A DNA stretch of 64,000 nucleotides from Planctomycetota bacterium (lineage in GTDB: Bacteria; Planctomycetota; J058; JAJDCQ01): the NCBI GenBank assembly GCA_029260755.1, contig JAJDCQ010000029.1:1-64000 (forward strand), written 5' to 3'. Within the stretch, counting starts at the first letter, position 1, and each line of letters opens with the position of its first letter. Positions 1 through 9,457 of the stretch are shown here, piece by piece. The notes below the pieces were generated by a model. The model did not search any database. It had not been told where the DNA came from and was given only the letters and a program-made list of their open reading frames with translations. Made by a program: the position numbers and the translations under genes.

Positions 1-3
1 CCG

Positions 4-105
4 ATGGGGTCTGGTCTGGTTTGTTCTATTTCGGACCTATGGGGTCTGGTCTGGTTTGTTCGCATTACCCCCTTAATTGCTAAAATCCGAGACCTGACCC
101 CTTCT
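4..105. repeat. Direct repeat and GGGGTC-family repeat remnants
   Basis: A 23-base unit beginning ATGGGGTCTGGTCTGG occurs at 4-26 and again at 39-61 (period 35). The stretch ends with GACCTGACCCC at 91-101, which is the inverse of GGGGTCAGGTC and nearly the inverse of the GGGGTCTGGTC core of the unit. The region is unusually AT-rich for this genome. It belongs to the same sequence family as the palindromic elements near 13.6 kb and 33.7 kb. It may be cut by the left edge of the window. No coding potential was seen here. Confidence 0.7.
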
Positions 106-110
106 TTTCG

Positions 111-1376
111 CTACGCCGGGGTCAGCTCGTCGGCGACCTCGGTGCGGTAGGCTCGCGCCGCCGGGATCAGGCCGGCGAGCGCCCCGAGGAGCGTCACGCT
201 CAGCGGGGTGAGCGCCTGCGCCGGGTGCCAGGCGGCGACCTCGATCGCGACGCCGGTCTGGCGCCAGACGACCTCGGCCGCGATGGCCATGATCCCGAGG
301 TGGACGCCGAGTCCCACGACCGCGCCCATCAGCGCGATCGCGGCGGCCTCGCCGACGATGGCGGCGAGCAGCGTCGTCCGGCGGGCGCCGAGGGCGCGGA
401 GCACGGCCAGCTCGCGGCGTCGCTCGTTCATCGCGTTGGTGAGGCTCGCCAGGATCGCGCCGGCGGCCACGACCACGGTCAGGGACGCGACGAGCGAGAG
501 GATGCTCGTCACCCAGCCGAGCCGGTCGAAGAGCTGGCCGACGCTCTTCGCGATCGGCCAGGCGAGGGTCGCCTCTCGGCCGCGCCGGTTGATGTCCTCG
601 GCGAGCTGGAAGCCGGCGGCGCTGCTCTCCGAGAGCTTCAGCATCACGGCGCTCACCTGACGGAGCTCGTCGGGGATCGGCTCGTCCGGGCTCGGCTCGT
701 AGGCCTCGTCGTCTTGCTCGCCGTCGGGGTCGCGGAGGACGTGGCCGCTCATCCGGAGCACCCCCTCGATCGGGATCCAGATCACGCGGTCGAGGGGTGA
801 GCTCGTCGGGCGGAGCACGCCGACGACGACGTACTCCTCGTCGTGGCGCTGCAGATCGCTCAGGCCGTGGCTCGGCTGGAAGCGAGCGCCGACGCCCATC
901 TGGAGCTCGCGCGCGACGACGGCGCCGATCACGGCCTCGCGGAGGGTGGCGTCGAAGTAGCGCTCGCCCCGCACGAGCTCGAACGGCCGCCCGTCGGGGG
1001 CGACGACCGCCTCGAAGCGCTCCGGCGTCGTCCCGACGATCCGGTAGCCGCGGTAGCTGTCGCCGACCGCGTAGGGCACCGCGAGCTGCACCCGCGGGTC
1101 GACGATGAGCTCCTCGTAGAGCGACCAGGGGACGGTGCCCGGCGAGGTCTCGAGGTGGTAGACGGCGTTCAGGACGATCTGGAGCTCGCTCCCGCGTCCC
1201 CCGACGACGGCGTCGAAGCCGGGGTCGCCGGCGATGAACGCGCGCCGCGCCTGCGCGCTCAGGCTGAAGACGCTCACGACCAGCCCGGCGGCGAGCGCCG
1301 TCGCGAGGGCCGTCACCACGCTCGACAGCGCGTGCTGGGCCAGGCTCTTCCGGACGAGGAGCGAGAGCAGCCGCAT
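111..1376 (-). CDS. ABC transporter permease, FtsX/MacB-like
   Basis: A 421-residue membrane component of an ABC transporter. One N-terminal membrane segment (about residues 17-39) is followed by a roughly 240-residue extracytoplasmic domain and three C-terminal membrane segments (about 285-312, 333-365, 385-408). That is the topology of the FtsX/MacB/LolC permease fold. Its start lies 3 bases beyond the stop of the ATPase gene (1380-2096), so the two are almost certainly cotranscribed and form one exporter. Proteins of this type work by mechanotransmission, moving lipoproteins, peptides or envelope molecules rather than small nutrients. The substrate cannot be told from sequence. The two-component system upstream on the same strand may control the set. 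Confidence 0.85.
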   Translation of the reverse strand: MRLLSLLVRKSLAQHALSSVVTALATALAAGLVVSVFSLSAQARRAFIAGDPGFDAVVGGRGSELQIVLNAVYHLETSPGTVPWSLYEELIVDPRVQLAVPYAVGDSYRGYRIVGTTPERFEAVVAPDGRPFELVRGERYFDATLREAVIGAVVARELQMGVGARFQPSHGLSDLQRHDEEYVVVGVLRPTSSPLDRVIWIPIEGVLRMSGHVLRDPDGEQDDEAYEPSPDEPIPDELRQVSAVMLKLSESSAAGFQLAEDINRRGREATLAWPIAKSVGQLFDRLGWVTSILSLVASLTVVVAAGAILASLTNAMNERRRELAVLRALGARRTTLLAAIVGEAAAIALMGAVVGLGVHLGIMAIAAEVVWRQTGVAIEVAAWHPAQALTPLSVTLLGALAGLIPAARAYRTEVADELTPA

Positions 1377-1379
1377 CGG

Positions 1380-2096
1380 TCAGGCGGCGTCGGCCGGCGA
1401 CGAGGGGGCGGCCGTCGACGGGGGGGAGGTCGGCGCGTTCAGCTCGGAGAGCTCGTGGACGGTGTCGAGCTCCCCGAGGAGCCGCTCGTCGTGGCTCACG
1501 ACGAGGAGCGCCGCGTTCTGCTCGCGGCAGACCGCCCGGAGCAGGGAGATCGCCTCGCCCGCGCGCACCGGGTCGAGGTTCGCCGTCGGCTCGTCGGCCA
1601 GGACGAGGCGCGGCGCGTTCGCGAGGGCGCGCGCGATCGCGACCCGCTGGCGTTGCCCGACCGAGAGCTGGGCCGGGCGGTGCCGGCGGCGATCGGCGAG
1701 GCCGACCCGGTCGAGGAGCGTCCGGGCGCGTCGCGCGTCCAGCCCGGCGCCGAGCATCATCGCGACCGCGACGTTCTCGAGGGCGGTGTAGCCGGCGAGG
1801 AGGTGGAACGACTGGAAGACGTAGCCGATGCTCGCGCCGCGGAACCGGTCGCGCGCCGCCTCGGGGAGGGCGTGGACGTCCTGCCCCGCGATCAGGACGC
1901 GGCCCGCATCGGGCCGGACGATCCCGGCGATGACGTGGAGGAGCGTCGTCTTGCCCGAGCCGCTCGGGCCGCGGAGCCCGACCTGCGCCCCGGCGTCGAG
2001 GACGAGGCGCGGGATCGAGAGGACCGGCGTCCGCTCGCCGTCCGGCGCGCGGTAGCTCTTGACCAGGTCGTGGATCTCGAGGACGGGCTCGCCCAT
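1380..2096 (-). CDS. ABC transporter ATP-binding protein, LolD/MacB-like
   Basis: A 238-residue cytoplasmic ATPase with all nucleotide-binding motifs: Walker A GPSGSGKT (43-50), Q-loop near 95, signature LSVGQRQ (144-150), Walker B LVLADEP (164-170) and the H-loop histidine at about 202. The LSVGQ form of the signature is usual in the LolD/MacB/FtsE group. The size is normal for that group. It is followed 3 bases later by its permease and preceded by the charged secreted protein, whose stop is 20 bases upstream. It should energise the permease at 111-1376. A proline- and serine-rich tail of about 20 residues follows the ATPase fold. Confidence 0.9.
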   Translation of the reverse strand: MGEPVLEIHDLVKSYRAPDGERTPVLSIPRLVLDAGAQVGLRGPSGSGKTTLLHVIAGIVRPDAGRVLIAGQDVHALPEAARDRFRGASIGYVFQSFHLLAGYTALENVAVAMMLGAGLDARRARTLLDRVGLADRRRHRPAQLSVGQRQRVAIARALANAPRLVLADEPTANLDPVRAGEAISLLRAVCREQNAALLVVSHDERLLGELDTVHELSELNAPTSPPSTAAPSSPADAA

Positions 2097-2116
2097 GGCC
2101 CCGAGACCTTACCCGG

Positions 2117-4258
2117 TCACCGGCCGCCGGTCTTCTTCTCGAGGACGGCCAGCCGCTCGGCCATCTCGGCCATCCGGGCGTTGCTCTCGGCCGTCAGCTC
2201 GGCGATGTGCGCCTCGAGGCGCGCCTGCCGCTCCTCGAACGCCTCGACGAGCCGCGCCGTGCGCTGCTCGATCTCGGCGACGACGTCGCGCATCCGACCG
2301 TCCTGGCTCTCCGCGCGCCCGTGAAGCTCCTCGAGGGCGTGATGGAGCTCGCGCTCGAGGTGGGCGACCCGCTCGTCGACGTGACGGGCGAGCTCGTCCT
2401 GAGCGTGATGCCCCTCGACCTCGACCTCGACGTCGCGGGCGAGCTGCCGCTTCATCTCGCGGTCCATCTTTCCGCGCGCCTCGTGGAGGCGGCGCTCGAT
2501 CTCCTCGGGCGGGAGCTGCTCCTTCTCGAGGCGGACCCGGTAGTGCTCGAGCTCGGCCTCGTTCTTGGCGCGCCACGCGTCGATCTTCTTCGCCCGGTTG
2601 GCGTCGCGGCGCTCGACGAGCACCTTCGCCGTCCGCCGCGTTCCGGGGGAGACGATGACCCGGCGGGGACCGCCCTCGTCCGGGCGCGCTCGGTCGGCGC
2701 GCTCCCGCCGGGCTGCCCGCTCGCGGACGCGGTCGGTCCGCGCCTGGTTCTCGGCGTCGATCCGCGCGCGGAGACCGGCGATCCGGGCGGCGATCCGCTC
2801 GACCGCCTTCTTCTGGCCGGCCGCGTGGTCGCGGAGCTCGCGCCGGCGCCGGAGGACGTCCTCGCTCTCCGGCTCCCGCTCGAGGGCGTTCATCTCCGCG
2901 ACCATCGTCTCGACGACCTGCATCCGGTGCTCGAGCTCGGCCTCGAGCTCGGCGATCTCGGCCTTGGCGAGCTCGTCGAAGCGACGGGCGTGCTCCTCGT
3001 CGCCGTCATCGTGATCGCGCCGGTCGCCATGCTCGCGGTCGTCGTGATCCCGGCGGCGGTCGTGCTCGCCCGGACCGTCGCCGTGCTCGTGGGGACCGTC
3101 GCGCTCACCGTGTTCGCGACCGCCGGGCACGCCGATCGCCACGCGGGGGCGGTTGGGTCGGGCGAGGATCCGTCCGAGGACGCCGAGGATCTCCTTGGCC
3201 GGGGCGTTGCCCTCGAGCAGCTCGCGGGCGTGGGCGAGCGGCTCGGCGTGCCGGTCGATCTCGCGGAGGGCGCGGGCGCGGGCGTCGGCGATGTGCTCCT
3301 CGATCTCGTCGGGGTCGATCCCGCGCTGGGTGAGGAGGTGCTTCACCACCCCGTCGAGCGTCCGGTCGAGCTCGGCGCGCGCCTCGTCCACCTCGCGCTC
3401 CTCACGCTCGATCGCGTGGGCGAGGGCGTCACGCTCCATCGCGCCGGCGGTCGCGACGAGGTCCTTGGCCGTCGCGGCGAGCTTCTTCGCTCCCTCCACG
3501 TCGCCGTCGACCTCGCGGTTCGCCGCCTCGGCGACGAGCGCCTCGGCCTTGGTGCGGAGCTGGGTCGCCTCGGCGATGACCCGCTCGAGCTTGGGGTCGC
3601 CCGGTCGGGCGGGACGCGCCGCGGAGCGCGGCGCGAAGGCGCGGCCGCTTCCGGTGCGCGGCGGCATCGGGGGACTGTCGGGGCGCGGCGGACGATCGCC
3701 CTGCCGCCCGCCGGGGCCGAACGGGTGGCCGGGCGGCGGGCCATCGGCGCGCTCCCGGTCGGGGCCGCGGCGACGATCGCCGTCGCGGCGGCGGTCGTCG
3801 TCACGCCGGCCGCGATCCTCGTCGCGCCGTCGGCCGCTCTCGTCGCGCTCGAGGGCCTCGAGCTCGCGCTCGAGCGCCTCGACGACCCTCCGCGGAGGAC
3901 GCACCCGCGCCTTCTCGAGGTTGCTCCGGACGCGGTGGAGCACCCTGGCGGCCCGCTCGGGCTGGCCGTGGTGACGGAAGAGGGCCGAGAGGCGGATGCC
4001 GGCGAGGGTCGCGTGCTCCGGGGCGGCGTCGAACCGTCCGAGCAGCTCCTCGTAGAGCTCGATCGCCTTCTCGTGGCGAAGAGCGGCCTCCTCGTACGCC
4101 GCCTTCGCGAAGAGCTCCTTCGCGTCGGCATCGGCGTCGCGCCGGGTCTCGTCCGCCTCGTCGTCGTTCGCGGCGACGATGGTCGGGGCGGTCGCGACGA
4201 TCGCGAGGCCGAGCGCCGTCAGGGAGACGGCGCGGGTGAAGCGGCGCAGCGGGCGCAT
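2117..4258 (-). CDS. Exported, highly charged coiled-coil protein of unknown function
   Basis: A 713-residue protein with a Sec-type signal peptide (about residues 1-29, ending near VAA) and a short TPR-like helical stretch (about 45-120). The rest is extremely rich in Arg, Glu and Asp and predicted to be mostly coiled coil. Low-complexity blocks lie at roughly 150-200 (Arg/Asp/Pro) and 375-430 (His/Asp/Gly/Arg). The start follows a good ribosome site (AAGGAG). No family was recognised. It lies between the two-component system and the ABC exporter on the same strand, with 20 bases to the ATPase gene, so it is likely cotranscribed with the exporter and may work in the envelope with it. The His/Asp blocks could bind metal ions; that is a guess. 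Confidence 0.75.
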   Translation of the reverse strand: MRPLRRFTRAVSLTALGLAIVATAPTIVAANDDEADETRRDADADAKELFAKAAYEEAALRHEKAIELYEELLGRFDAAPEHATLAGIRLSALFRHHGQPERAARVLHRVRSNLEKARVRPPRRVVEALERELEALERDESGRRRDEDRGRRDDDRRRDGDRRRGPDRERADGPPPGHPFGPGGRQGDRPPRPDSPPMPPRTGSGRAFAPRSAARPARPGDPKLERVIAEATQLRTKAEALVAEAANREVDGDVEGAKKLAATAKDLVATAGAMERDALAHAIEREEREVDEARAELDRTLDGVVKHLLTQRGIDPDEIEEHIADARARALREIDRHAEPLAHARELLEGNAPAKEILGVLGRILARPNRPRVAIGVPGGREHGERDGPHEHGDGPGEHDRRRDHDDREHGDRRDHDDGDEEHARRFDELAKAEIAELEAELEHRMQVVETMVAEMNALEREPESEDVLRRRRELRDHAAGQKKAVERIAARIAGLRARIDAENQARTDRVRERAARRERADRARPDEGGPRRVIVSPGTRRTAKVLVERRDANRAKKIDAWRAKNEAELEHYRVRLEKEQLPPEEIERRLHEARGKMDREMKRQLARDVEVEVEGHHAQDELARHVDERVAHLERELHHALEELHGRAESQDGRMRDVVAEIEQRTARLVEAFEERQARLEAHIAELTAESNARMAEMAERLAVLEKKTGGR

Positions 4259-4464
4259 GGTGACTCCTTCTCTTCGATCTCTCGTCCGGGGCGCGGCCCG
4301 GGTTCTCTCGGTCCACTGCCGAGCATAGCCGTCGCGACCGCCCTGTCGTGGCAGATGACGGGCAGGGAAATGCGAGATCGATGTAAGGAGGTCAAGCCGC
4401 GACGCGGAAGGCTCTTACGGTCGCGTCATCGAAGTGCAAAACGAGCCGTGAGACCGTCGGCCGG

Positions 4465-5214
4465 TCAGTCCACCTCGAGGCGATAGCCGACGCCGTGGTG
4501 CGTCTTGATGTGGCGCGGGGTCTTGGGGTCGTCCTCGATCTTCTGGCGCAGCCGCCCCATGTGGAAGTCGACCGTGCGGGTGACCGGGAGGCGCTCGTAG
4601 CCCCAGACCTCGCGGAGGAAGCGCTCGCGGCTGACGGTGCGGCCTCGCTCGTCCCAGAGGAGGCGGAGGATCTTCATCTCGAGGGGCGAGAGGGCGAGGT
4701 CGGTCTCGCCCTTCTTTCCGAGGTGCCCGACGAAGTCGATCTGGACGTCGCCGAAGGTGACCGTCTCCTCCGCGGCGGCGCTCGCCGCCTCGGCCTCGTC
4801 GGCCGCCGTCGTCCCGTACTCCCGGTCGCGTCGGAGGTGGGCGCGAACTCGGGCGATCACCTCGGCCATCGAGAAGGGTTTCACGACGTAGTCGTCGGCG
4901 CCGCACTCGAGCCCGGCGACCCGGTCGGCCTCGGCGCCGCGAGCGGTCAGGATCATGACGGGCGTGCGGACGCCCTCGGCGCGGAGGCGCTTGAGGACGT
5001 CGAGGCCGCTCATCCCCGGCATCCGCAGGTCGAGCAGGATCACGTCGGGGCGCGGCTCGGCGAGGGCGTGGGCGAGGCCATCGGTGCCGTTGCTCGCGAC
5101 GGTGACGGCGTAGCCCTCGAGGCCGAGGCCATCCTCGAGCGCCATCGCGATCGGCGGCTCGTCCTCGACGACGAGGATGCGGGGGGCGTCGGGGTGGGGC
5201 GCGGGCGTGGTCAT
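4465..5214 (-). CDS. Response regulator, OmpR/PhoB family
   Basis: A 249-residue transcription regulator. The receiver domain (about 12-130) has the acidic pair in VEDE (17-20), the phospho-acceptor Asp62 in LLDLRMPG, the switch Thr90 and Lys112 in VKPFS. A linker of about 25 alanine/glutamate-rich residues leads to a C-terminal winged helix (about 158-247) containing SRERFLREVWGY and ending with GVGYRLEVD, the typical OmpR/PhoB wing. The gene follows the histidine kinase on the same strand after 48 bases, so they form a standard pair. Its targets are unknown. The secreted protein and ABC exporter directly downstream are the obvious candidates. Confidence 0.95.
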   Translation of the reverse strand: MTTPAPHPDAPRILVVEDEPPIAMALEDGLGLEGYAVTVASNGTDGLAHALAEPRPDVILLDLRMPGMSGLDVLKRLRAEGVRTPVMILTARGAEADRVAGLECGADDYVVKPFSMAEVIARVRAHLRRDREYGTTAADEAEAASAAAEETVTFGDVQIDFVGHLGKKGETDLALSPLEMKILRLLWDERGRTVSRERFLREVWGYERLPVTRTVDFHMGRLRQKIEDDPKTPRHIKTHHGVGYRLEVD

Positions 5215-5262
5215 GGTGCGGGTCCCCTCGGGGAGGGTCGGCCTCTCGGACGGGCGGTCATC

Positions 5263-7398
5263 CTAACCGGCGCCGCCGCCCGGTCGCGACGCCGAGTCGC
5301 GGGGCCCCGGCTCGGGCTGGCTCGGCAGGTCGAGGACGAAGACGCTCCCGGGGCCGTCGTCGGCGCGCTGGACCCGGACATCGCCGCCGTGGCCGCGGGC
5401 GAGCCCGCGGCAGACCCGCAGCCCGAGGCCGGTTCCGCGCCGGCTCGGGTCGTCGGGGCGGGCGCGGAAGAACGGCTCGAACAGGCGCGCGGCGAGCTCG
5501 TCCGGCACGCCCTCGCCGCGGTCGCGGACGAGGAAGCGGACGCCGGGGAGCTGCGGGCCGTCGTCGCGGAAGAGGCTCGAGCTGCTGCCGCCGTGGCGGG
5601 CGAGCGGCTCGACGGTGACGTCGATCGTCGCGTCGGTCGGCGAGTACTTCGCCGCGTTCGAGACCAGGTTGAGGAGCGCCTGCACCGCCGCGGCGCGGTC
5701 GATCCGGACCTCGTCGGGGGCGGCCGAGTCGACCACGTCGACGGTCCGCCCCTCGCCCTCGGGCAGACGTCCGAAGGTGGCGAGCGCCTCGTCGACGATC
5801 TCGCTCGGGTGGACCATCTCGACGGCGAGCTCGGTGGCGCCGCGCTCGAGCCGCGCCGCCTTGAGGACGTTCTCGACGAGCGAAGCGAGGCGGACGCTCT
5901 CGCGGGCGATCGATTCGTGATACATCTTGACCCGATCGGGCGGCAGGCCGCCGTCGGCGCGGAGCAGCACCTCCGCGAGCGACCGGACGCTCGTGATCGG
6001 CGTGCGCAGCTCGTGGGTGACGCTCTCGACGAACTCCTGCCGCATCCGGGCGAGCTCGACCTCGCGGCTCGCCGCGCCGGCCGCGAGCCACACGGCGCCG
6101 GCGGTGACAGCGACCGCGAGCGAGATCGCGCCGATCCGCACCCAGAGGGCGAGCGAGCCCCAGGGGGCGAGGTCTCCGTCGACCGGCGCGGCGACGACGC
6201 GCCAGGTCGGGACGGTCTCGGCGAGGTACCGCCCGGTGCCCGGCGGCGGGGCGTCGCCGCCGGTCGCGTCGCCGGTCGCGTCGAGGACGGACGCGCCGGA
6301 GTCGTCGAGCACGGCGATGCGGAGCGCGAGCGCTTCTTCGAGCGCGCTCGCCTCGGCGGCGAGCGCCTCGCCGAGCCGGCCGAGCCCCACCTCGACGCCC
6401 GCGACGGCGCCGTCGCCGCCGCGCCGGGCGACGAAGAGGCGGGGGAGCTTCGCGCCCGGAGCGGCCGCGATCACGACGCGCTCGGCGCCGGCGCCGTCGG
6501 CCAGCCGCGCGATCACGTCGGCGCGCGCCGTCGTGAGCAGCTCGGCGTCGGCGCGGGCGGCGGCCACGATCGCGGCGGCTCGGATCGGGACGACCGTGAC
6601 GAGGAAGGCCACGGCGCGGGCGAGGACGAGGTCCGCCTCGACGTCGTCGATGCGGAGCGCCCGGGCGGTGACGTTCGCGACGAGGTCGGCGATGACGCCG
6701 ACGGCCGCCTCGGTCTCGTCGGCGGCGACGTGGAGCTCGGCGAGGCGCAGCGACACGACCGGGGCGATCGCCGCGCCGAGGGGCTCGCGGGCGGTCGCGA
6801 GGCTCGGGTCGGCGAGGATTCCGCGGAGGACGGCCACGGCCCGGTCCTCGTCGCCGCTCAGGAGGTGGGCGTCGGCGAGGCGTCGGAGGAGCGACGCCCG
6901 GAGCTCGGCGTCGGCGAACGTGGTGCTCGTCACGCCGAGGAGCGTCACCGCGACGGCGGCGTCCGAGGGCGCGCCGCGGGCGAGCAGCTCGTCGGCCCGG
7001 TCGGTGAGGCGGCGCCACTGCGCGACCTCGTCGGCATCCTTGGCGGCCGGCGGCGGCGGCGGCGGCGGGCGGTCGCGCGGCAGGATGAATCGGCCGGAGG
7101 CGTCCGCGCCGAACGCGGCGACCGCGAGGGGCGATGTCTGGACGATCGCGCGGAGCGCGTCGCGCCGCTCGTCCTCGTTCGTCCCGCCGCGCTCGGCCTC
7201 GGCGAGCGCCTCCTCGAGGGTCGCGATGAGGGCGTCGGCTCGCTCGGCGACGGCGGCCTCGGCCGCGTCGACCCGCTCGTCGAGCTTTCGGCGGGCCTCG
7301 GCTCGCTCGGCCGAGATCGTCCGCACGCCGACCCAGGCGAGGACGATGGCGGGGGCGGCGACGGCGATCGCGGAGAGGCGCAGGATGCGGCGGTCCAT
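5263..7398 (-). CDS. Membrane sensor histidine kinase
   Basis: A 711-residue inner-membrane kinase. Membrane segments at about 8-27 and 419-441 enclose an unusually large (about 390-residue) alanine- and acid-rich sensor region with helical-repeat character that I cannot assign to a family. After the second segment come a HisKA domain with the phospho-acceptor His462 (VTHELRTP) and a HATPase domain with an N-box (NLVSNAAKYSP, near 576), DRGEGVPD and GTGLGL. No HAMP domain is visible. It should phosphorylate the regulator encoded 48 bases downstream. The signal is unknown. The gene is divergent from the CAP-protein gene, with a 314-base gap holding promoters. Confidence 0.93.
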   Translation of the reverse strand: MDRRILRLSAIAVAAPAIVLAWVGVRTISAERAEARRKLDERVDAAEAAVAERADALIATLEEALAEAERGGTNEDERRDALRAIVQTSPLAVAAFGADASGRFILPRDRPPPPPPPAAKDADEVAQWRRLTDRADELLARGAPSDAAVAVTLLGVTSTTFADAELRASLLRRLADAHLLSGDEDRAVAVLRGILADPSLATAREPLGAAIAPVVSLRLAELHVAADETEAAVGVIADLVANVTARALRIDDVEADLVLARAVAFLVTVVPIRAAAIVAAARADAELLTTARADVIARLADGAGAERVVIAAAPGAKLPRLFVARRGGDGAVAGVEVGLGRLGEALAAEASALEEALALRIAVLDDSGASVLDATGDATGGDAPPPGTGRYLAETVPTWRVVAAPVDGDLAPWGSLALWVRIGAISLAVAVTAGAVWLAAGAASREVELARMRQEFVESVTHELRTPITSVRSLAEVLLRADGGLPPDRVKMYHESIARESVRLASLVENVLKAARLERGATELAVEMVHPSEIVDEALATFGRLPEGEGRTVDVVDSAAPDEVRIDRAAAVQALLNLVSNAAKYSPTDATIDVTVEPLARHGGSSSSLFRDDGPQLPGVRFLVRDRGEGVPDELAARLFEPFFRARPDDPSRRGTGLGLRVCRGLARGHGGDVRVQRADDGPGSVFVLDLPSQPEPGPRDSASRPGGGAG

Positions 7399-7712
7399 CG
7401 GTCGCCTCGCTCGGCTCGGGCGCCTCGTTCGGGGGGAGCGCCGACCGAGATCCCGACGCCATCGAGAGATGACGCGGCGAGTCGAGCCGGCGCGGCGAGG
7501 CTAATCTATGAAGACGAGGCCCGGGGCCTCCATCTGGCGCCGAATCTCCAGCTCGTTTTGACAGATGCGTGACACGTCCCTGTGCGCCAGGACTATACTC
7601 CATTTGCTGCACCGGACCCGGCGGACATCTCGCCGATCGATCCACGGGTCCGCAAACGGTCAGAGACGAGCACGGGGGCGACTCGCCCCCTCCTCCGGAG
7701 GAAAGAGAACGG
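7399..7712. other. Divergent intergenic region (histidine kinase / CAP protein)
   Basis: A 314-base gap between two divergent genes, with no convincing reading frame. It contains the plus-strand promoter candidate at 7569-7599 and the ribosome site GGAGG (7697-7701) for the CAP-protein gene. A minus-strand promoter for the histidine kinase must also be here but I could not pick one with confidence. Confidence 0.6.
7569..7599 (+). promoter_or_regulatory. Candidate sigma70 promoter for the CAP-protein gene
   Basis: GTGACA (7569-7574) and TATACT (7594-7599) separated by 19 bases; a perfect TTGACA at 7558-7563 lies too far upstream. Transcription would start near 7606, giving a leader of about 105 bases. 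Confidence 0.4.
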
Positions 7713-9413
7713 ATGGTTGCACGAGAGAGGGTGACCACGGTCCGCGGTTCGAGGCTGTCGGCCGGCGCGCTCGCGGCGATCGCCGCCGTCGCCGTCGCGA
7801 CGCTCTGGGCGTTCCCTGCCCAGACGGCCCATGCGGACATCGTGGTCACCAACACCGGCGGCAAGATTCGCGGCGAGATCATCGAAGAGGATGAGTACGA
7901 GATCCGCATCAAGACGGCCGCCGGAATCACGATCATCAACCGCGAGGACATCGAGTCCATCGATCGCGGGCAGACGCCCGAGGACATCTTCAAGCGCCGC
8001 TTCCGCGAGATCCGCAAGCGCGACGTCGAGGAGTTCTTCCTCCTCGCCGAATGGTGCGCCGACCGGGCGATGCTGCCCGAGCGCGACCAGTGCTGGGGCG
8101 CCGTCGTCGTCGCCGACCCCGAGAACGAGGTCGCCCGCGAGCGCCTCGGCTACGAGAAGGTCGATGGCGAGTGGCTCCAGGGCGACGACATCTGGATCGC
8201 CCGCGGCTTCGTGAAGCACGAGGGCGAGTGGATCACCCACGAGGACAAGGCGCGGATGGATCAGGGCCTCGTCCTCGCCGGCGGACGCTGGACCTCCGAG
8301 GACAAGGCCGAGGCCTACCGCAGCGATCCCAAGCCGCGCGTCCGTCGCGAGCGCCCCGAGCGTCCGAAGCGGGAGAAGCCGGATCGGGTGAGGCCGGAGC
8401 GCACGCCGAAGCCCGAGAAGAAGCGCGTGATCGAGCTGCCCGACGACGACAAGGCGCTCGTCGCCGCGGCGTTCAGCCGCTCGGACGAGAAGCGCCTCGC
8501 CGCGCTCGAGGAGATCGAGCGGCGAGGACCGCCCCTCACCGACGCGCTCGGCGAGAAGTTCGACAAGGAGATCGAGAAGGCGCGCAAGAACCTCGAGATG
8601 TACTTCAAGGCGAACCGCGCGAAGCTCCAGACCGGCCTCGCGGCCCTCCTGAAGCAGCGCCGGGTCGAGGCGACGTCGACGATCTTCGACAAGGCGAAGT
8701 ATCCGGACGAGAACCACGGCGCCGCCGGGCAGCCGCTCGTCGACTCGCTCGTCGACAAGGTGAAGGACATCTGGAACGACCCCTACGCCGCGCTCAAGCA
8801 CGAGTCGAACACGGTGAAGGAGAAGATCGCCGTCATCGAGCGGCTGCTCGAGGACAAGGAGAAGTACGCCCGCGGCGCGCCCGCCGGCCTCGAGATCGCG
8901 AAGGTCGAGGAGGAGGTGAAGGCGGAGGTCAACGAGAAGCTCGCGATGAAGCGCTTCCCCGTCGACCCCGCGGACCGCGGTCGCATCCAGGCGAGCGTCG
9001 AGGTGCTCGCGTTCAACAAGTCCTACAAGACGAGCGTGAACGACGAGGAGCGCGCGTGCATCGACGCCACCAATGAGTACCGGATGATGATGGGTAAGAA
9101 GGCGCTCAAGATCTTCGAGCCCCTCGTCAAGGCCGCGCGCGGTCACAGCCAGGAGATGGTCAAGCTCGGCTACTTCTCGCACAACTCGCCGGTTCCGGCG
9201 AACGCGTCGCCGGGCAAGCGGGCGAGCAACCACGGCGCGAGCTTCACCGGCGAGAACATCGCCATGGGTCAGCGCAGCGGCGTCGGGGCGTTCAAGGCCT
9301 GGTACACCTCGAGCGGTCACCACCGGAACATCCTCGGCAACCACAACTCGATCGGGCTCGGCCAGGAGGGGCATCACTGGACGCAGCTCTTCGGGGCCGA
9401 CAACCCGAAGTAG
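7713..9413 (+). CDS. Exported CAP/SCP-domain protein with planctomycete-type N-terminal modules
   Basis: A 566-residue exported protein. The start at 7713 was chosen over in-frame upstream ATGs because GGAGG (7697-7701) lies 11 bases before it and a signal peptide (about 12-42, ending AHA) follows at once. After it comes a short beta-rich module (DIVVTNTGGKIRGEIIEED) then a TPR-like helical part. Two similar short modules follow, with GFVKHEGEWITHEDKA and GLVLAGGRWTSEDKA. A basic proline-rich linker and a coiled-coil part lead to a C-terminal CAP (SCP/PR1) domain (about 445-560) with HSQEM, GYFSHNSP, GENIAMG and SSGHHRNILG, the usual CAP histidines and glutamate. Such modules are typical of planctomycete exported proteins. 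The molecular role is unknown. Confidence 0.88.
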   Translation: MVARERVTTVRGSRLSAGALAAIAAVAVATLWAFPAQTAHADIVVTNTGGKIRGEIIEEDEYEIRIKTAAGITIINREDIESIDRGQTPEDIFKRRFREIRKRDVEEFFLLAEWCADRAMLPERDQCWGAVVVADPENEVARERLGYEKVDGEWLQGDDIWIARGFVKHEGEWITHEDKARMDQGLVLAGGRWTSEDKAEAYRSDPKPRVRRERPERPKREKPDRVRPERTPKPEKKRVIELPDDDKALVAAAFSRSDEKRLAALEEIERRGPPLTDALGEKFDKEIEKARKNLEMYFKANRAKLQTGLAALLKQRRVEATSTIFDKAKYPDENHGAAGQPLVDSLVDKVKDIWNDPYAALKHESNTVKEKIAVIERLLEDKEKYARGAPAGLEIAKVEEEVKAEVNEKLAMKRFPVDPADRGRIQASVEVLAFNKSYKTSVNDEERACIDATNEYRMMMGKKALKIFEPLVKAARGHSQEMVKLGYFSHNSPVPANASPGKRASNHGASFTGENIAMGQRSGVGAFKAWYTSSGHHRNILGNHNSIGLGQEGHHWTQLFGADNPK

Positions 9414-9423
9414 TAGAAGAAAC

Positions 9424-9457
9424 CAAAGAACGCCGACCTCGGTCGGCTGGCTTTTGG
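9424..9457 (+). terminator. Hairpin terminator after the CAP-protein gene
   Basis: GCCGAC (9432-9437), loop CTCG, GTCGGC (9442-9447), flanked by CCAAAG and CTTTTGG that extend the stem. It starts 10 bases after the stop codon. The CTTTT run on the 3' side fits an intrinsic terminator. Confidence 0.7.

Noticed and set aside
4..105. Possible CRISPR-like repeats at the left edge
   Set aside because: Only two 23-base units with a 12-base gap, and no spacer array or cas gene.
7558..7599. TTGACA (7558) with TATACT (7594) as one promoter
   Set aside because: The spacer would be 30 bases, too long; the nearer GTGACA is used instead.
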